Assembly: GCA_900772695.1 (NCBI GenBank)
Contig: CAAGRO010000004.1
Span: 1 to 22,300, forward strand
DNA length: 22,300 nt
From: an uncultured Oribacterium sp.
GTDB taxonomy: Bacteria; Bacillota; Clostridia; Lachnospirales; Lachnospiraceae
Direction of reading: 5' to 3'
Part shown: positions 8,360-16,122 of the stretch, in pieces
How the letters are laid out: every line of letters begins with the position of its first letter
Numbering within the stretch: position 1 is the first letter of the stretch
The notes under the pieces: generated by a model
The model's input: only the letters and a program-made list of their open reading frames with translations
What the model was told of the DNA's origin: nothing
The model's database searches: none
Translations under genes and position numbers: made by a program

Positions 8360-9262
8360 TTATGCCTCTGGCTTTGGAGCTTCTGCTTCAGCGGCCTTCG
8401 GTGCCGGTGCAGTCTCTGTAGCCTTCGGAGTGGCCGGAGTAGCCGGCTTCTTGACAACCGGACGCTTACCGGTGATCGCACCGGTCGGACACTTCTGGGC
8501 ACAGATACCACAGTCCTTACAGTTCTCGTTCATGACGGCGAGGTCATTCACGATATGGATACCATCGAACGGACAGTTGCGCTCGCACATACCGCAGGCG
8601 ATACATCCGGTCGCGCAGGCATCCTTGACCGCCTTGCCCTTCAGATGGTTCTGGCAGGCTACGTTATGCTTCTTCTTATACGGAACGAGATCGATGATGT
8701 GCTTCGGGCAGGCCTTCATGCAGGCGCCACAGGCCACACACTTCTCCTTATCAACGACAGCAACACCGTTTACGATGTGAATTGCATCGAAGGCGCAGGC
8801 CTTCACACAGGTGCCGTAACCACAGCAGCTGAATGCACATTCCTTCTCGGAACCGTTTGGTACGACTGCAAGCTCGGCGCAGTCTGCGATACCGGAATAG
8901 TGGTATGCCTGCTTCGCCTTCGAGCAGTCACCCTGGCAGCGTACGAACGCAACCATCTTGCTGGACTCGTCGATCGGCTCTGCCTTGACACCCATCACCT
9001 CAGCGATCTTCTCAGCGACCGCAGCGCCGCCAACCGGACACTGAGTGACCGCAGCTTCACCGTTTGCGATGGCCTTCGCACAGCCATCACAGCCCGGGAA
9101 TCCGCAGGCACCACAGTTGTTACCCGGCAGACAGTCTCTGACCTTCGCTTCACGCTCATCTACTTCAACCTTAAACTTCTCGGAAGCCACGCCCAGGAAG
9201 ATGCCGATGACTAAACCGACAGCTCCGACCAGGATGGCAGCAACAACGACAAATAATACCAT
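8360..9262 (-). CDS. rnfB: Rnf complex subunit RnfB (ferredoxin-accepting iron-sulfur protein)
   Basis: This 300-residue protein receives electrons from reduced ferredoxin on the cytoplasmic side and passes them into the Rnf complex. An N-terminal membrane helix (about 3-24) anchors it. A 4Fe-4S domain follows with Cys50, Cys53, Cys58 (NCGACGFPGC) and Cys75. Two pairs of ferredoxin-like clusters then come, at about 142-156 and 175-185, and at 216-230 and 248-258 (CKDCGICAQKCP). The last 30 residues are a flexible Pro/Ala/Lys/Glu tail that is not needed for clusters. GGAGGG lies nine bases before the ATG. It is the last gene of rnfCDGEAB, 16 bases after rnfA. Function is secure; the tail's role is unknown. 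Confidence 0.96.
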   Translation of the reverse strand: MVLFVVVAAILVGAVGLVIGIFLGVASEKFKVEVDEREAKVRDCLPGNNCGACGFPGCDGCAKAIANGEAAVTQCPVGGAAVAEKIAEVMGVKAEPIDESSKMVAFVRCQGDCSKAKQAYHYSGIADCAELAVVPNGSEKECAFSCCGYGTCVKACAFDAIHIVNGVAVVDKEKCVACGACMKACPKHIIDLVPYKKKHNVACQNHLKGKAVKDACATGCIACGMCERNCPFDGIHIVNDLAVMNENCKDCGICAQKCPTGAITGKRPVVKKPATPATPKATETAPAPKAAEAEAPKPEA

Positions 9263-9278
9263 TTTTTCTACCCTCCTA

Positions 9279-9893
9279 TCAAATCAGGCCCTGGAATCCG
9301 AAGAATGCCATGGACATCAGGCATGCGGTCAGAAGAACGATCGGTGCACCCTGAAAGGAACGAGGGATGTCCTTGTTGTCCTCGAGCACATTCTCACGAA
9401 CATAAGAAAGAAGGAGAATCGCGAGGGCGAAGCCGATACCGATGCCGAGTGCGTATACGATACACTCGATCATATTGAAGCCATAGCTTACGTTGTTCAG
9501 TGCGACACCGAGTACGGCGCAGTTCGTGGTGATCAGCGGAAGGTAAACACCGAGCGCGTCATAGAGGCTCTTCATGTTCTTCTTCATGAACATCTCAACC
9601 AGCTGCACGAGTGCGGCGATGAGCAGGATGAAGACGATGGTGTTCAGGAAATCGAGACCATCCGTGATGCCCAGTGCCTTACAGATCGGGGAGCTTGCGC
9701 TCATGATGCCCACATAGATCAGGTGGGAAACGATCGAGGCCAGTACCGTAACGAAGATAACGGCAGCACCCATACCCTTAGACGCTGAGGACTTCTTCGA
9801 TACACCGAGGAAGGCACAGATTCCGAGGAACTGGGACAGAACGACGTTGGAAACAAGAGAATATTTAATTGCAATTAACAGAAGATCTACCAT
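9279..9893 (-). CDS. rnfA: Rnf complex subunit RnfA
   Basis: This 204-residue membrane protein with six expected helices is paired with RnfE in the membrane core of Rnf. Cys26 (FLGICAFLG) and Cys125 (ITTNCAVLG) match the cysteines that, with their counterparts in RnfE, hold the iron-sulfur cluster inside the membrane. I choose the ATG at 9893 (MVDLLLIAI) over the one at 9899: GGAGG ends one base before 9899, too close, but seven bases before 9893. With that choice the gap to the rnfE stop is two bases. The protein is close to the usual length of about 190. Confidence 0.95.
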   Translation of the reverse strand: MVDLLLIAIKYSLVSNVVLSQFLGICAFLGVSKKSSASKGMGAAVIFVTVLASIVSHLIYVGIMSASSPICKALGITDGLDFLNTIVFILLIAALVQLVEMFMKKNMKSLYDALGVYLPLITTNCAVLGVALNNVSYGFNMIECIVYALGIGIGFALAILLLSYVRENVLEDNKDIPRSFQGAPIVLLTACLMSMAFFGFQGLI

Positions 9894-9895
9894 GC

Positions 9896-10585
9896 TCATG
9901 CCTCCTTCACGTCAGCGGCATCTGCGCTCTGGTTATATGCACCGAACACATCGCCGGAGGTTACAAATTCGTTCGACTCCTGTCCGCCGTTGGTTGCAGA
10001 CGGAAGGCCCAGCTTGTTCTGGATCGCCGTAAGGAAGGCGAGCACCAGGAACGCACCCGGAGCCAGAACCATCATACCGATATGGAAATCATCCGGGATG
10101 ATCTGGAAGCCGAAGATGGAGCCTGCACCGAGGATCTCACGGAATGCACCGAGCGCAACGAGTGCGAAGGTGAAACCGAGACCCATACCGAGCCCGTCGA
10201 AGAAGGACAGGATCGGGGTGTTGAACAGCGCAAAGGACTCTGCACGACCGAGGATGATACAGTTTACGACGATCAACGGGATATAGATACCGAGCGCGCT
10301 GTACACATCCGGTGTATAGGCCTGCATCAGAAGCTGTACGACGGTTACGAGGGACGCAACGACGACGATCTCACTCGGAAGACGCATACGACCAGGAATC
10401 ACCTTACGAATGGCGGAAATGACCATGTTGGACATAACCAGTACGGCGGTCGTGGAAAGACCCATGCCGATCGCGTTGGTCGCACTCGTGGTGGTTGCCA
10501 GTGTAGGACACATACCAAGCATCATGATGAAGGTAGGATTTTCTTTAACGATACCGTTATAAATTCTTTCTACATATTTATTCAT
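9896..10585 (-). CDS. rnfE: Rnf complex subunit RnfE
   Basis: This 229-residue membrane protein is the structural twin of RnfA in inverted topology. Cys26 (MLGMCPTLA) and Cys109 (LIVVNCIILG) are the expected ligands of the shared intramembrane cluster. Other family blocks, such as NPTFIMMLGMCP and GRAESFA, are intact. The C-terminal 30 residues or so are polar and extend a little past the last helix. It lies 13 bases after rnfG and directly before rnfA. Confidence 0.95.
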   Translation of the reverse strand: MNKYVERIYNGIVKENPTFIMMLGMCPTLATTTSATNAIGMGLSTTAVLVMSNMVISAIRKVIPGRMRLPSEIVVVASLVTVVQLLMQAYTPDVYSALGIYIPLIVVNCIILGRAESFALFNTPILSFFDGLGMGLGFTFALVALGAFREILGAGSIFGFQIIPDDFHIGMMVLAPGAFLVLAFLTAIQNKLGLPSATNGGQESNEFVTSGDVFGAYNQSADAADVKEA

Positions 10586-10598
10586 CTTCTATCCTCCT

Positions 10599-11207
10599 TC
10601 ACTTAAGGATGTAATCCTGAACAAACTCAGTAGCGGCATTGACCGTGTTCGTAACCGCGGTCGAGGTGATGGTCGCACCTGAGATTGCATCGATTTCATC
10701 CTCGCCGGCACCGCCGCCCTTCTTTACAGAGAGCTTCGTGCCCTTGCCGGCAAACTGCTCATAGAACGCAGGCTCTGTCGCCTTCTGGCCGAGACCTGCG
10801 GTCTCCGGAAGCGTCTCCGGGAAGGAAATACCGGTTACCTTAAGGTCCGCATCGACACCGACGACGACGATGACACTTCCGCCGTAACCAGCGGCCGAGC
10901 CCTTGATGATGTAGCCGGTTTCTGCACCGGATGCATCCTTCGCAGCGACGACAGAAATCAGGGAAGCGCCACCATTATCGGCTGCGATCTTTCCATCGCT
11001 CTGTGCGGTGGTGAGGGCATCTGCGTAGGTCGCATCATCGTACTCCTCTGCCGGCATAACCTGCTTGTAGGATTCGATGGTGGAAGCCATATTGATCTCA
11101 TAGATTTTCTGCTTCGTCAGGCCGTAGGCGCCACCGAGGCAGCAGCCGGAAATCAGCGTGATCAGTGCGAGGACAAGCGCGTCCTTCATAAATGAATCTT
11201 TCTTCAT
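10599..11207 (-). CDS. rnfG: Rnf complex subunit RnfG (covalent FMN protein)
   Basis: This 202-residue protein has one N-terminal membrane helix (about 9-30) and a domain outside the membrane that carries covalently bound FMN. The flavinylation motif SGATITSTA is at about 176-184, with Thr179 the expected attachment residue; in this family ApbE attaches the flavin, but no apbE gene is in the window. The glycine-rich block SAAGYGG and ETAGLGQK are typical FMN_bind features. The ATG overlaps the rnfD stop by four bases (ATGA), with AAGGAGG about ten bases upstream. Confidence 0.95.
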   Translation of the reverse strand: MKKDSFMKDALVLALITLISGCCLGGAYGLTKQKIYEINMASTIESYKQVMPAEEYDDATYADALTTAQSDGKIAADNGGASLISVVAAKDASGAETGYIIKGSAAGYGGSVIVVVGVDADLKVTGISFPETLPETAGLGQKATEPAFYEQFAGKGTKLSVKKGGGAGEDEIDAISGATITSTAVTNTVNAATEFVQDYILK

Positions 11208-12157
11208 TTCTTAGCGCCCTCCTTTCCGAAAGCCTTCGGTACGGTATGCACATTGATCATCGGAACGAGAATGTTGCAGATGATGATGGCATAGGAAACA
11301 CCCTCTGCGGAGCCGCCGAAGAGACGGAACAGTCCGGTCAGGATACCCAGCATCACGGCGAAGATGATCTGGCCGAGCGGGGTGATCGGGGATGTAACAT
11401 AGTCCGTCGCCATAAAGAATGCACCGAAGATCAGTCCACCGGCGCAGAGCTCACAGGCGAGATAGTAAAGATCGAAGCCGTGACCACCGAAAAGAAGTGT
11501 GAATACAGCGACCGTTCCGATGTAGATCAGCGGGATCTTCGGAGAAATCACCTTACGGATGATGAGGTAGGCTGCACCGAGCAGTACGCAGAGCTTCGAA
11601 ACCTCACCGATGGTTCCAGGGATACGTCCGAGGAAGGCCGCACCGAGGTCGACCTTGGCGATCGCATCCGGATTCGTCTTCATGAATGCAAGCGGAGTTG
11701 CACCGGAAAGTGCATCTGCGCCGACACCGGTGAAGCTGGTCATCTTGCCTGCGAAGGAAATCAGCAGGAAGCATCTGGCAGCGAGCGCCGGGTTCATGAA
11801 GTTCTTACCAAGACCGCCATAGAGCTGCTTTACGATGATGATCGCAAAGACGGCACCGAGGCATGGAATCCATGCCGGGATATTCGGCGGGCAGTTGAGT
11901 GCGAGGATGAGACCTGTAACTGCAGCGGACCAGTCCATGATGGTGATCGGCAGCTTCATGCACTTCTCATACACAAGCTCGGAAATGACAGCAGCAGCGA
12001 CCGTCAGGATACATACGAGTGCAGCATTGAAGCCCCACTGGATGATACCGTACAGGGTCGTCGGAATCAGGGCGATGAAAACATCGCGCATGATTTCCGC
12101 AGTCGTTACGTTATCACGAATATGCGGATTTGAGGAAAGATTTAAAAGCTTACTCAT
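11204..12157 (-). CDS. rnfD: Rnf complex subunit RnfD (covalent FMN, membrane)
   Basis: This 317-residue integral membrane protein, related to NqrB, has about ten helices and is thought to be a main site of ion translocation. The flavinylation motif SGAT is at 151-154, with Thr154 the expected FMN-bearing residue. The block KNFMNPALAARCFL and the DYVTSPITPLGQ loop are typical of RnfD. It begins at an ATG whose A is the last base of the rnfC stop (TAATG), and its own stop overlaps rnfG, so translation is probably coupled along the operon. Confidence 0.96.
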   Translation of the reverse strand: MSKLLNLSSNPHIRDNVTTAEIMRDVFIALIPTTLYGIIQWGFNAALVCILTVAAAVISELVYEKCMKLPITIMDWSAAVTGLILALNCPPNIPAWIPCLGAVFAIIIVKQLYGGLGKNFMNPALAARCFLLISFAGKMTSFTGVGADALSGATPLAFMKTNPDAIAKVDLGAAFLGRIPGTIGEVSKLCVLLGAAYLIIRKVISPKIPLIYIGTVAVFTLLFGGHGFDLYYLACELCAGGLIFGAFFMATDYVTSPITPLGQIIFAVMLGILTGLFRLFGGSAEGVSYAIIICNILVPMINVHTVPKAFGKEGAKK

Positions 12158-13545
12158 TATTTCTGTACCTCCTCCGCTTTCTTCTCAGCGGCCTTCGCCT
12201 CTGCTTCTGCCTTCGCCTTTGCAGCGGCAGCTCTACGCTCCGCGCCGACACGGCGCTTCATCTCCTTGAAGCCCTGGGTGAGCGGACGCTTCGCCGGGCA
12301 TACATATGCGCAGGCACCACACTCGAGACACTCCATGCCCTCGAGCTCTGTGAAGCGCGCGGTATCCTTCTTCAGTGCAGCCTTGAACATCATGGTCGGC
12401 ATGAGGTTCTCTGGGCATGCGGAAACACAGCGACCGCAGCCGATGCAGGCGGTGGTCGGCTCGTGGGAAACCTGATCATGTGCGAATGCCAAGATGGAGC
12501 TCGAGTTCTTCGCTACCGGGATATCGAGCTTGAACAGTGGGATACCCATCATCGGTCCACCGCAGACGATCTTCTCCGGCTCGGTCTTGAAGCCACCGGC
12601 CTGATCCACGATCTCCTGGTAGTTCATACCGGTCGGCACGCGGAAGTTGCCTGGCTTCGCCATCGCATCACCGGTCAGGGTGAGGATTCTCGAAACGAGC
12701 GGCTTCGACTCACATACGGCCTCATAGATAGCGAGCATGGTGGCAGCATTGTCCACGACGCAGCCCGCGTCTGCCGGAAGCATACCGGAATTGATCTTAC
12801 GACCCGTGATCGCATAGATCAGCTGACGCTCACCGCCCTGCGGGTACTTGGTCTTCAGTGCCACGACCTCGATGTTGGACTCGCCCTTCGCGGCTTCGGT
12901 CATCGTGCGGACCGCCTCCGGCTTGTTGTCCTCGATACCGATCACGCCCTTGGCGTTCGGGAAAATCGAAAGGACGACCTTGAGGCCGCCGATGATCTTC
13001 TCCGGCTCCTCGAGCATGAGGCGATAGTCGGAGGTGAGGTAAGGCTCACACTCGGCACCGTTTACGAGGAAATAATCGATCTTATCGACGTTCTTCGGTG
13101 CCAGCTTTACGGAGGTAGGGAATCCTGCTCCGCCCAGTCCGACGATACCGGCTTCCTTTACGATATTCACGATCTCGTCACGCGTGAGCTTCGTATAGTC
13201 CCGCGCCTGACCGAAACCCTCGATCGCTTCATACTGCTGGTCGTTCTCTACTACAATTGCGTCTACCATGGCTCCGCCGGCCGTCAGCTTCTTCTCGATA
13301 CTCTTTACAGTACCCGATACAGAGCAGATGACAGGTGCGGAAATAAATCCACCGGTCTCAGCGATCTTCTGTCCGACGAGGACACGATCCCCCTTCGCTA
13401 CAACCGGCTTCGCCGGTGCACCGATATGCTGAGAAAGCGGATAGACCATGAGTCCCTGCGGCTTCAGCTCGACGATCGCCTGATCCTTGGCGAGATCCTT
13501 GCCGTCATAGGGATGGACGCCACCTTTAAAAGTGGTAACACCCAT
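12157..13545 (-). CDS. rnfC: Rnf complex subunit RnfC (NADH-binding)
   Basis: This 462-residue cytoplasmic subunit reduces NAD+ (or oxidises NADH). The start of about 70 residues includes FKGGVHP, the family hallmark. The NAD(H)/FMN fold shows GLGGAGFP (about 136-143) and GAECEPYLT (163-171). Two 4Fe-4S clusters follow: CIGCGRCVSACP (from Cys367) and CLECGACAYVCP (from Cys406). The last 25 residues are an Ala/Lys/Glu helix. I choose the ATG at 13545 over an in-frame GTG at 13551, because AGGAGG is nine bases from the ATG but only three from the GTG. First gene of rnfCDGEAB, the gene order of Acetobacterium and Clostridium. Confidence 0.96.
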   Translation of the reverse strand: MGVTTFKGGVHPYDGKDLAKDQAIVELKPQGLMVYPLSQHIGAPAKPVVAKGDRVLVGQKIAETGGFISAPVICSVSGTVKSIEKKLTAGGAMVDAIVVENDQQYEAIEGFGQARDYTKLTRDEIVNIVKEAGIVGLGGAGFPTSVKLAPKNVDKIDYFLVNGAECEPYLTSDYRLMLEEPEKIIGGLKVVLSIFPNAKGVIGIEDNKPEAVRTMTEAAKGESNIEVVALKTKYPQGGERQLIYAITGRKINSGMLPADAGCVVDNAATMLAIYEAVCESKPLVSRILTLTGDAMAKPGNFRVPTGMNYQEIVDQAGGFKTEPEKIVCGGPMMGIPLFKLDIPVAKNSSSILAFAHDQVSHEPTTACIGCGRCVSACPENLMPTMMFKAALKKDTARFTELEGMECLECGACAYVCPAKRPLTQGFKEMKRRVGAERRAAAAKAKAEAEAKAAEKKAEEVQK

Positions 13546-13583
13546 GTTCACATACCTCCTAAAATAAAATCATAGACTGATAT

Positions 13584-13611
13584 ATTATACCAAATTTGAG
13601 AGACTCGACAA
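13584..13611 (-). promoter_or_regulatory. Promoter of the rnf operon
   Basis: TTGTCG (13611-13606), a 16-base spacer and a perfect TATAAT (13589-13584), which is preceded by TGG and so also fits an extended -10. Transcription would start near 13577, giving a leader of about 30 bases before rnfC. The stretch 13612-13706 upstream is AT-rich with nothing else recognisable. Confidence 0.8.
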
Positions 13612-13706
13612 CGAAATTTCATGGAATGTACGCCATTTTGTGCATATTTTCACCAAAATATTTGTTAAAATAATGACATATTGAACAAAAATTTGACGAT
13701 AACTGG

Positions 13707-13752
13707 AAAAAGTCACCAACTCGGAGTTTTTTCTCCGATCTGGTGACTTTTT
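13707..13752 (-). terminator. Terminator after glmS, able to act both ways
   Basis: A long stem pairs AAAAAGTCACCA (13707-13718) with TGGTGACTTTTT (13741-13752), then after a small internal mismatch CGGAG with CTCCG around a T loop. The arms end in A5/T5, so either strand makes a hairpin with a T run. It lies about 115 bases past the glmS stop and shields the rnf promoter. Confidence 0.85.
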
Positions 13753-13868
13753 GATAAGGATTTACCGGTGCTTTCTTCTGCATCCGGAGTGCCGGACCTG
13801 CCCGCATCCGATTTCCGATCGCCCGGATCATGAAATCTGGTGTGAACGGGACCGCTCTTCGGCTTAGA

Positions 13869-15707
13869 TCACTCCACGGTGACGGATTTCGCGAGGTTTC
13901 TCGGCTTATCGACGTCGAGTCCCTTGGCGACGCTCACATAGTAGGCGAGCAGCTGGAGCGGGACGACGGCGAGGCTGGTCGCGAAGTACGGATCCGTCGA
14001 TGGTACGTAGACGGTGAAGTCTGCGGTATCCTCGATGCTGTAGTTTCCATAGCTTGTGAGGCCCATGAGGTAGCCGCCGCGGGATTTCACTTCGACCATG
14101 TTCGACACGGTCTTTTCGAAGAGCTCCGGCTGGGTCAGGATGCCGACCACCAGGATGCCCTTCTCGATCAGGGAGATGGTGCCGTGCTTCAGCTCACCGG
14201 CGGCGTATGCCTCGGAGTGGATATAGCTGATCTCCTTCAGCTTGAGTGAGCCCTCGAGGCCGATGGCATAGTCGATGCCACGGCCGATGAAGAACACGTC
14301 CTTCGCATTGGCCTGCTTCGCGGCGAACCACTGGATCCGCTCTTTATCGAGCAGGATGCGCTCGATCTTCTCCGGCAGTGTTCCGAGCTCTGTGATGAGC
14401 TCCGCATAGCGTTCCTCTTCGAGCTCGCCCCGTACCTTCGCAAATTCGATGGCGAGGGTGTAGCCGGCGATGAGCTGGGTGGAGTATGCCTTCGTCGTCG
14501 CGACCGCGATTTCCGGTCCGGCGAGGGTATAGAACACATTATCCGCCTCGCGTGCGATAGAGGAACCGACGACATTGACGATGCCGAGGGTCTTGATGCC
14601 GCGTGCCTTCGCTTCACGAAGTGCGGCCAGCGAATCGGCGGTCTCACCGGACTGGCTGATGATGATCACGAGGCCGTTCGGATCGAGGATCGGGTTCCGG
14701 TAACGGAATTCGGAGGCGAGTTCGACACGCACCGGGATCCGGGCGAGCCCCTCCATCACGTACTGTGTCACGACACCGACATGGTAGGCTGAGCCACAGG
14801 CGACGATATAGACCTGCGAGATCTTCTGGATCTCCTCATCACTGAGGCCGACGGCGGACAGATCGATGTGACCGTCCTTCACGACGGAATTGATCGTATC
14901 ACGGACCGCCTTCGGCTGCTCATAGATCTCCTTCATCATGAAATGCTCGAAACCGCCCTTTTCGGCAGCCTGTGCATCCATTTTGATCTCGACGAGCTCC
15001 TTCTCAACCGGCTCCTGATCGAGGTTGAAGAACTCGGCCTTTCCGGCGGTGAGCTTCGCGATCTCGGAATTGTCGATGTAGTACACGTTCCTGCAGTACC
15101 TGAGAATCGCCGGTACATCGGAGGCGACATAGGTCTCGCCCTCTTCGACGCCGATGATCATCGGTGCATCCTTCCGGGCGACGTAGATCTCCCCCGGGCA
15201 GTCCATGAACATGAACTCGAGGGCATAGGAGCCGCGGATCCGCATCATTGCCCGTGTGATCGCGTCGATCGGTCCCTGTCCGTACTTTTCATAGTAGTAG
15301 TCCACGAGGTTGACGGCGACCTCGGTGTCGGTCTGGCTGTAGAACTGATAGCCCTTCTTCAGGAGCTTATCCTTGATTTCCTGGAAGTTCTCGATGATAC
15401 CGTTGTGTACTGCGACCACCTTATGATGAAAGCTCATATGCGGGTGGGCGTTGGTCTCGGATGGCTCACCGTGGGTCGCCCAGCGGGTATGGCCGATGCC
15501 GGTGGTGCCCTTCATCGCCTTGCCGTCGTTCGTCTTCTCCATCAGATTCTTCAGGCGGCCCTTCGCCTTCACGACCTCGATTTCGCCCTGCTCGTTCCGG
15601 ACGGCGATGCCGGCCGAGTCATAGCCTCTGTACTCGAGCTTCGAAAGGCCGCAGAGAAGAATCGGCGCTGCCTGCTGATGTCCTACATATCCTACGATTC
15701 CACACAT
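13869..15707 (-). CDS. glmS: Glucosamine-6-phosphate synthase (glutamine-dependent)
   Basis: This 612-residue enzyme makes glucosamine-6-phosphate from fructose-6-phosphate and glutamine, the first step to UDP-GlcNAc and cell wall. The start is MCGIVGYVG: Cys2 becomes the N-terminal nucleophile of the glutaminase domain (about 1-235), so the longer in-frame ATG at 15857 must be wrong. GAGGAG lies eight bases upstream of 15707. Two SIS domains follow: the first contains SQSGET (351-356), the second the block EAYAAGELKHG (about 499-509), and the C terminus PRNLAKSVTVE is the canonical end with the Lys that opens the sugar ring. Expression is very likely controlled by the glmS ribozyme in its leader. 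It is a single-gene transcript. Confidence 0.98.
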   Translation of the reverse strand: MCGIVGYVGHQQAAPILLCGLSKLEYRGYDSAGIAVRNEQGEIEVVKAKGRLKNLMEKTNDGKAMKGTTGIGHTRWATHGEPSETNAHPHMSFHHKVVAVHNGIIENFQEIKDKLLKKGYQFYSQTDTEVAVNLVDYYYEKYGQGPIDAITRAMMRIRGSYALEFMFMDCPGEIYVARKDAPMIIGVEEGETYVASDVPAILRYCRNVYYIDNSEIAKLTAGKAEFFNLDQEPVEKELVEIKMDAQAAEKGGFEHFMMKEIYEQPKAVRDTINSVVKDGHIDLSAVGLSDEEIQKISQVYIVACGSAYHVGVVTQYVMEGLARIPVRVELASEFRYRNPILDPNGLVIIISQSGETADSLAALREAKARGIKTLGIVNVVGSSIAREADNVFYTLAGPEIAVATTKAYSTQLIAGYTLAIEFAKVRGELEEERYAELITELGTLPEKIERILLDKERIQWFAAKQANAKDVFFIGRGIDYAIGLEGSLKLKEISYIHSEAYAAGELKHGTISLIEKGILVVGILTQPELFEKTVSNMVEVKSRGGYLMGLTSYGNYSIEDTADFTVYVPSTDPYFATSLAVVPLQLLAYYVSVAKGLDVDKPRNLAKSVTVE

Positions 15708-15898
15708 AAAAAAATCTCCTCTCACTGTTGAGGCCAATGCATCCGACGGAAGTTCTGCACAGAAAACCAGAGCGGGCCTCACCGGGAGGTCTGCCGGGTG
15801 TTTCCGCGTCACGCATGCACAGCGGATCCGCTGTGAGGGGACACAGAACAGGGGCATGCTTCTTGCACGCCCTGTGGATGGTTGGCATTTTTCAGTGT
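15708..15898 (-). promoter_or_regulatory. Structured leader between the glmS ribozyme and glmS
   Basis: About 190 bases of transcribed leader separate the ribozyme from the glmS start. It has no supported gene but can fold: a hairpin with arms 15852-15859 and 15865-15872 (GGGCATGC with GCACGCCC, one wobble pair), an exact 18-base palindrome at 15818-15835, and a CACCGG/CCGGGTG hairpin around 15780-15800. No T run follows any of them, so they do not look like terminators. They may protect or present the cleaved 3' product, but that is inference. Confidence 0.5.
15818..15835. repeat. Perfect 18-base palindrome in glmS leader
   Basis: CACAGCGGATCCGCTGTG reads the same on both strands without a spacer. 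As RNA it could dimerise or form a hairpin with a tight loop; as DNA it could bind a dimeric protein. No known operator is recognised. Confidence 0.6.
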
Positions 15899-16024
15899 GG
15901 GGAAACTTCTGTTACGGTGTTGATTCCGCTTTTTCTTTTTCCTCTTACGATCACTACTCCGTGACAGCATCCGCCGAGTCTTTCGATGACTGTCATCCTC
16001 GTCGACCTTTACGGTCCTGGCGCT
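15899..16024 (-). ncRNA. glmS ribozyme: glmS ribozyme (GlcN6P-activated self-cleaving riboswitch)
   Basis: This RNA cleaves its own messenger when glucosamine-6-phosphate is plentiful, lowering GlmS synthesis. The conserved core is clear on the minus strand: AGCGCC at 16024-16019 with cleavage expected between A16024 and G16023; a small hairpin GACC-GTAAA-GGTC (16016-16004); GACGAGGATG (16003-15994); ATCGAAAGACTCGGCGGATG (15987-15968); and the helix GACAG (15994-15990) with CTGTC (15967-15963). Where Bacillus subtilis pairs GGAGG with CCUCC, this one pairs a different sequence, which supports a real helix. UAAG (15947-15944) follows a very small third hairpin, and GGAAA/TTTCC (15942-15938 with 15905-15901) closes the last domain. 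The 3' limit is approximate. Confidence 0.95.
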
Positions 16025-16059
16025 AATGGATCACCGGTCTCCGGACGGAAGGATCCATT
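16025..16059 (-). promoter_or_regulatory. Hairpin at the 5' end of the glmS transcript, upstream of the cleavage site
   Basis: AATGGATC (16025-16032) and GATCCATT (16052-16059) are exact inverted repeats and the loop contains a second CCGG-TCT-CCGG pairing. The hairpin ends right next to the ribozyme cleavage site and covers almost the entire 5' leader fragment that would be released by cleavage. Confidence 0.6.
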
Positions 16060-16067
16060 TGCCGCAA

Positions 16068-16096
16068 ACTATAGCACAAAATGAGGTCTGCGGCAA
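16068..16096 (-). promoter_or_regulatory. Promoter of glmS
   Basis: TTGCCG (16096-16091), a 17-base spacer and TATAGT (16073-16068), preceded by TGC, which gives an extended -10. Transcription would start near 16062, about 40 bases ahead of the ribozyme cleavage site. Confidence 0.78.
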
Positions 16097-16122
16097 GGCA
16101 AGCCTCTGGAGAATCGTCGACA

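Noticed and set aside
12130..13575. Plus-strand frame of 481 codons opposite rnfC
   Set aside because: Antisense shadow of rnfC, whose motifs are unmistakable; the Arg/Asp/Leu-rich product has no domain.
13619..13831. Minus-strand frame of 70 codons after glmS
   Set aside because: It runs through the glmS terminator hairpin and its start has no ribosome binding site.
15708..15857. N-terminal extension of glmS from the ATG at 15857
   Set aside because: GlmS needs Cys directly after the initiator Met; the extension would bury it, and the ribosome binding site precedes 15707.
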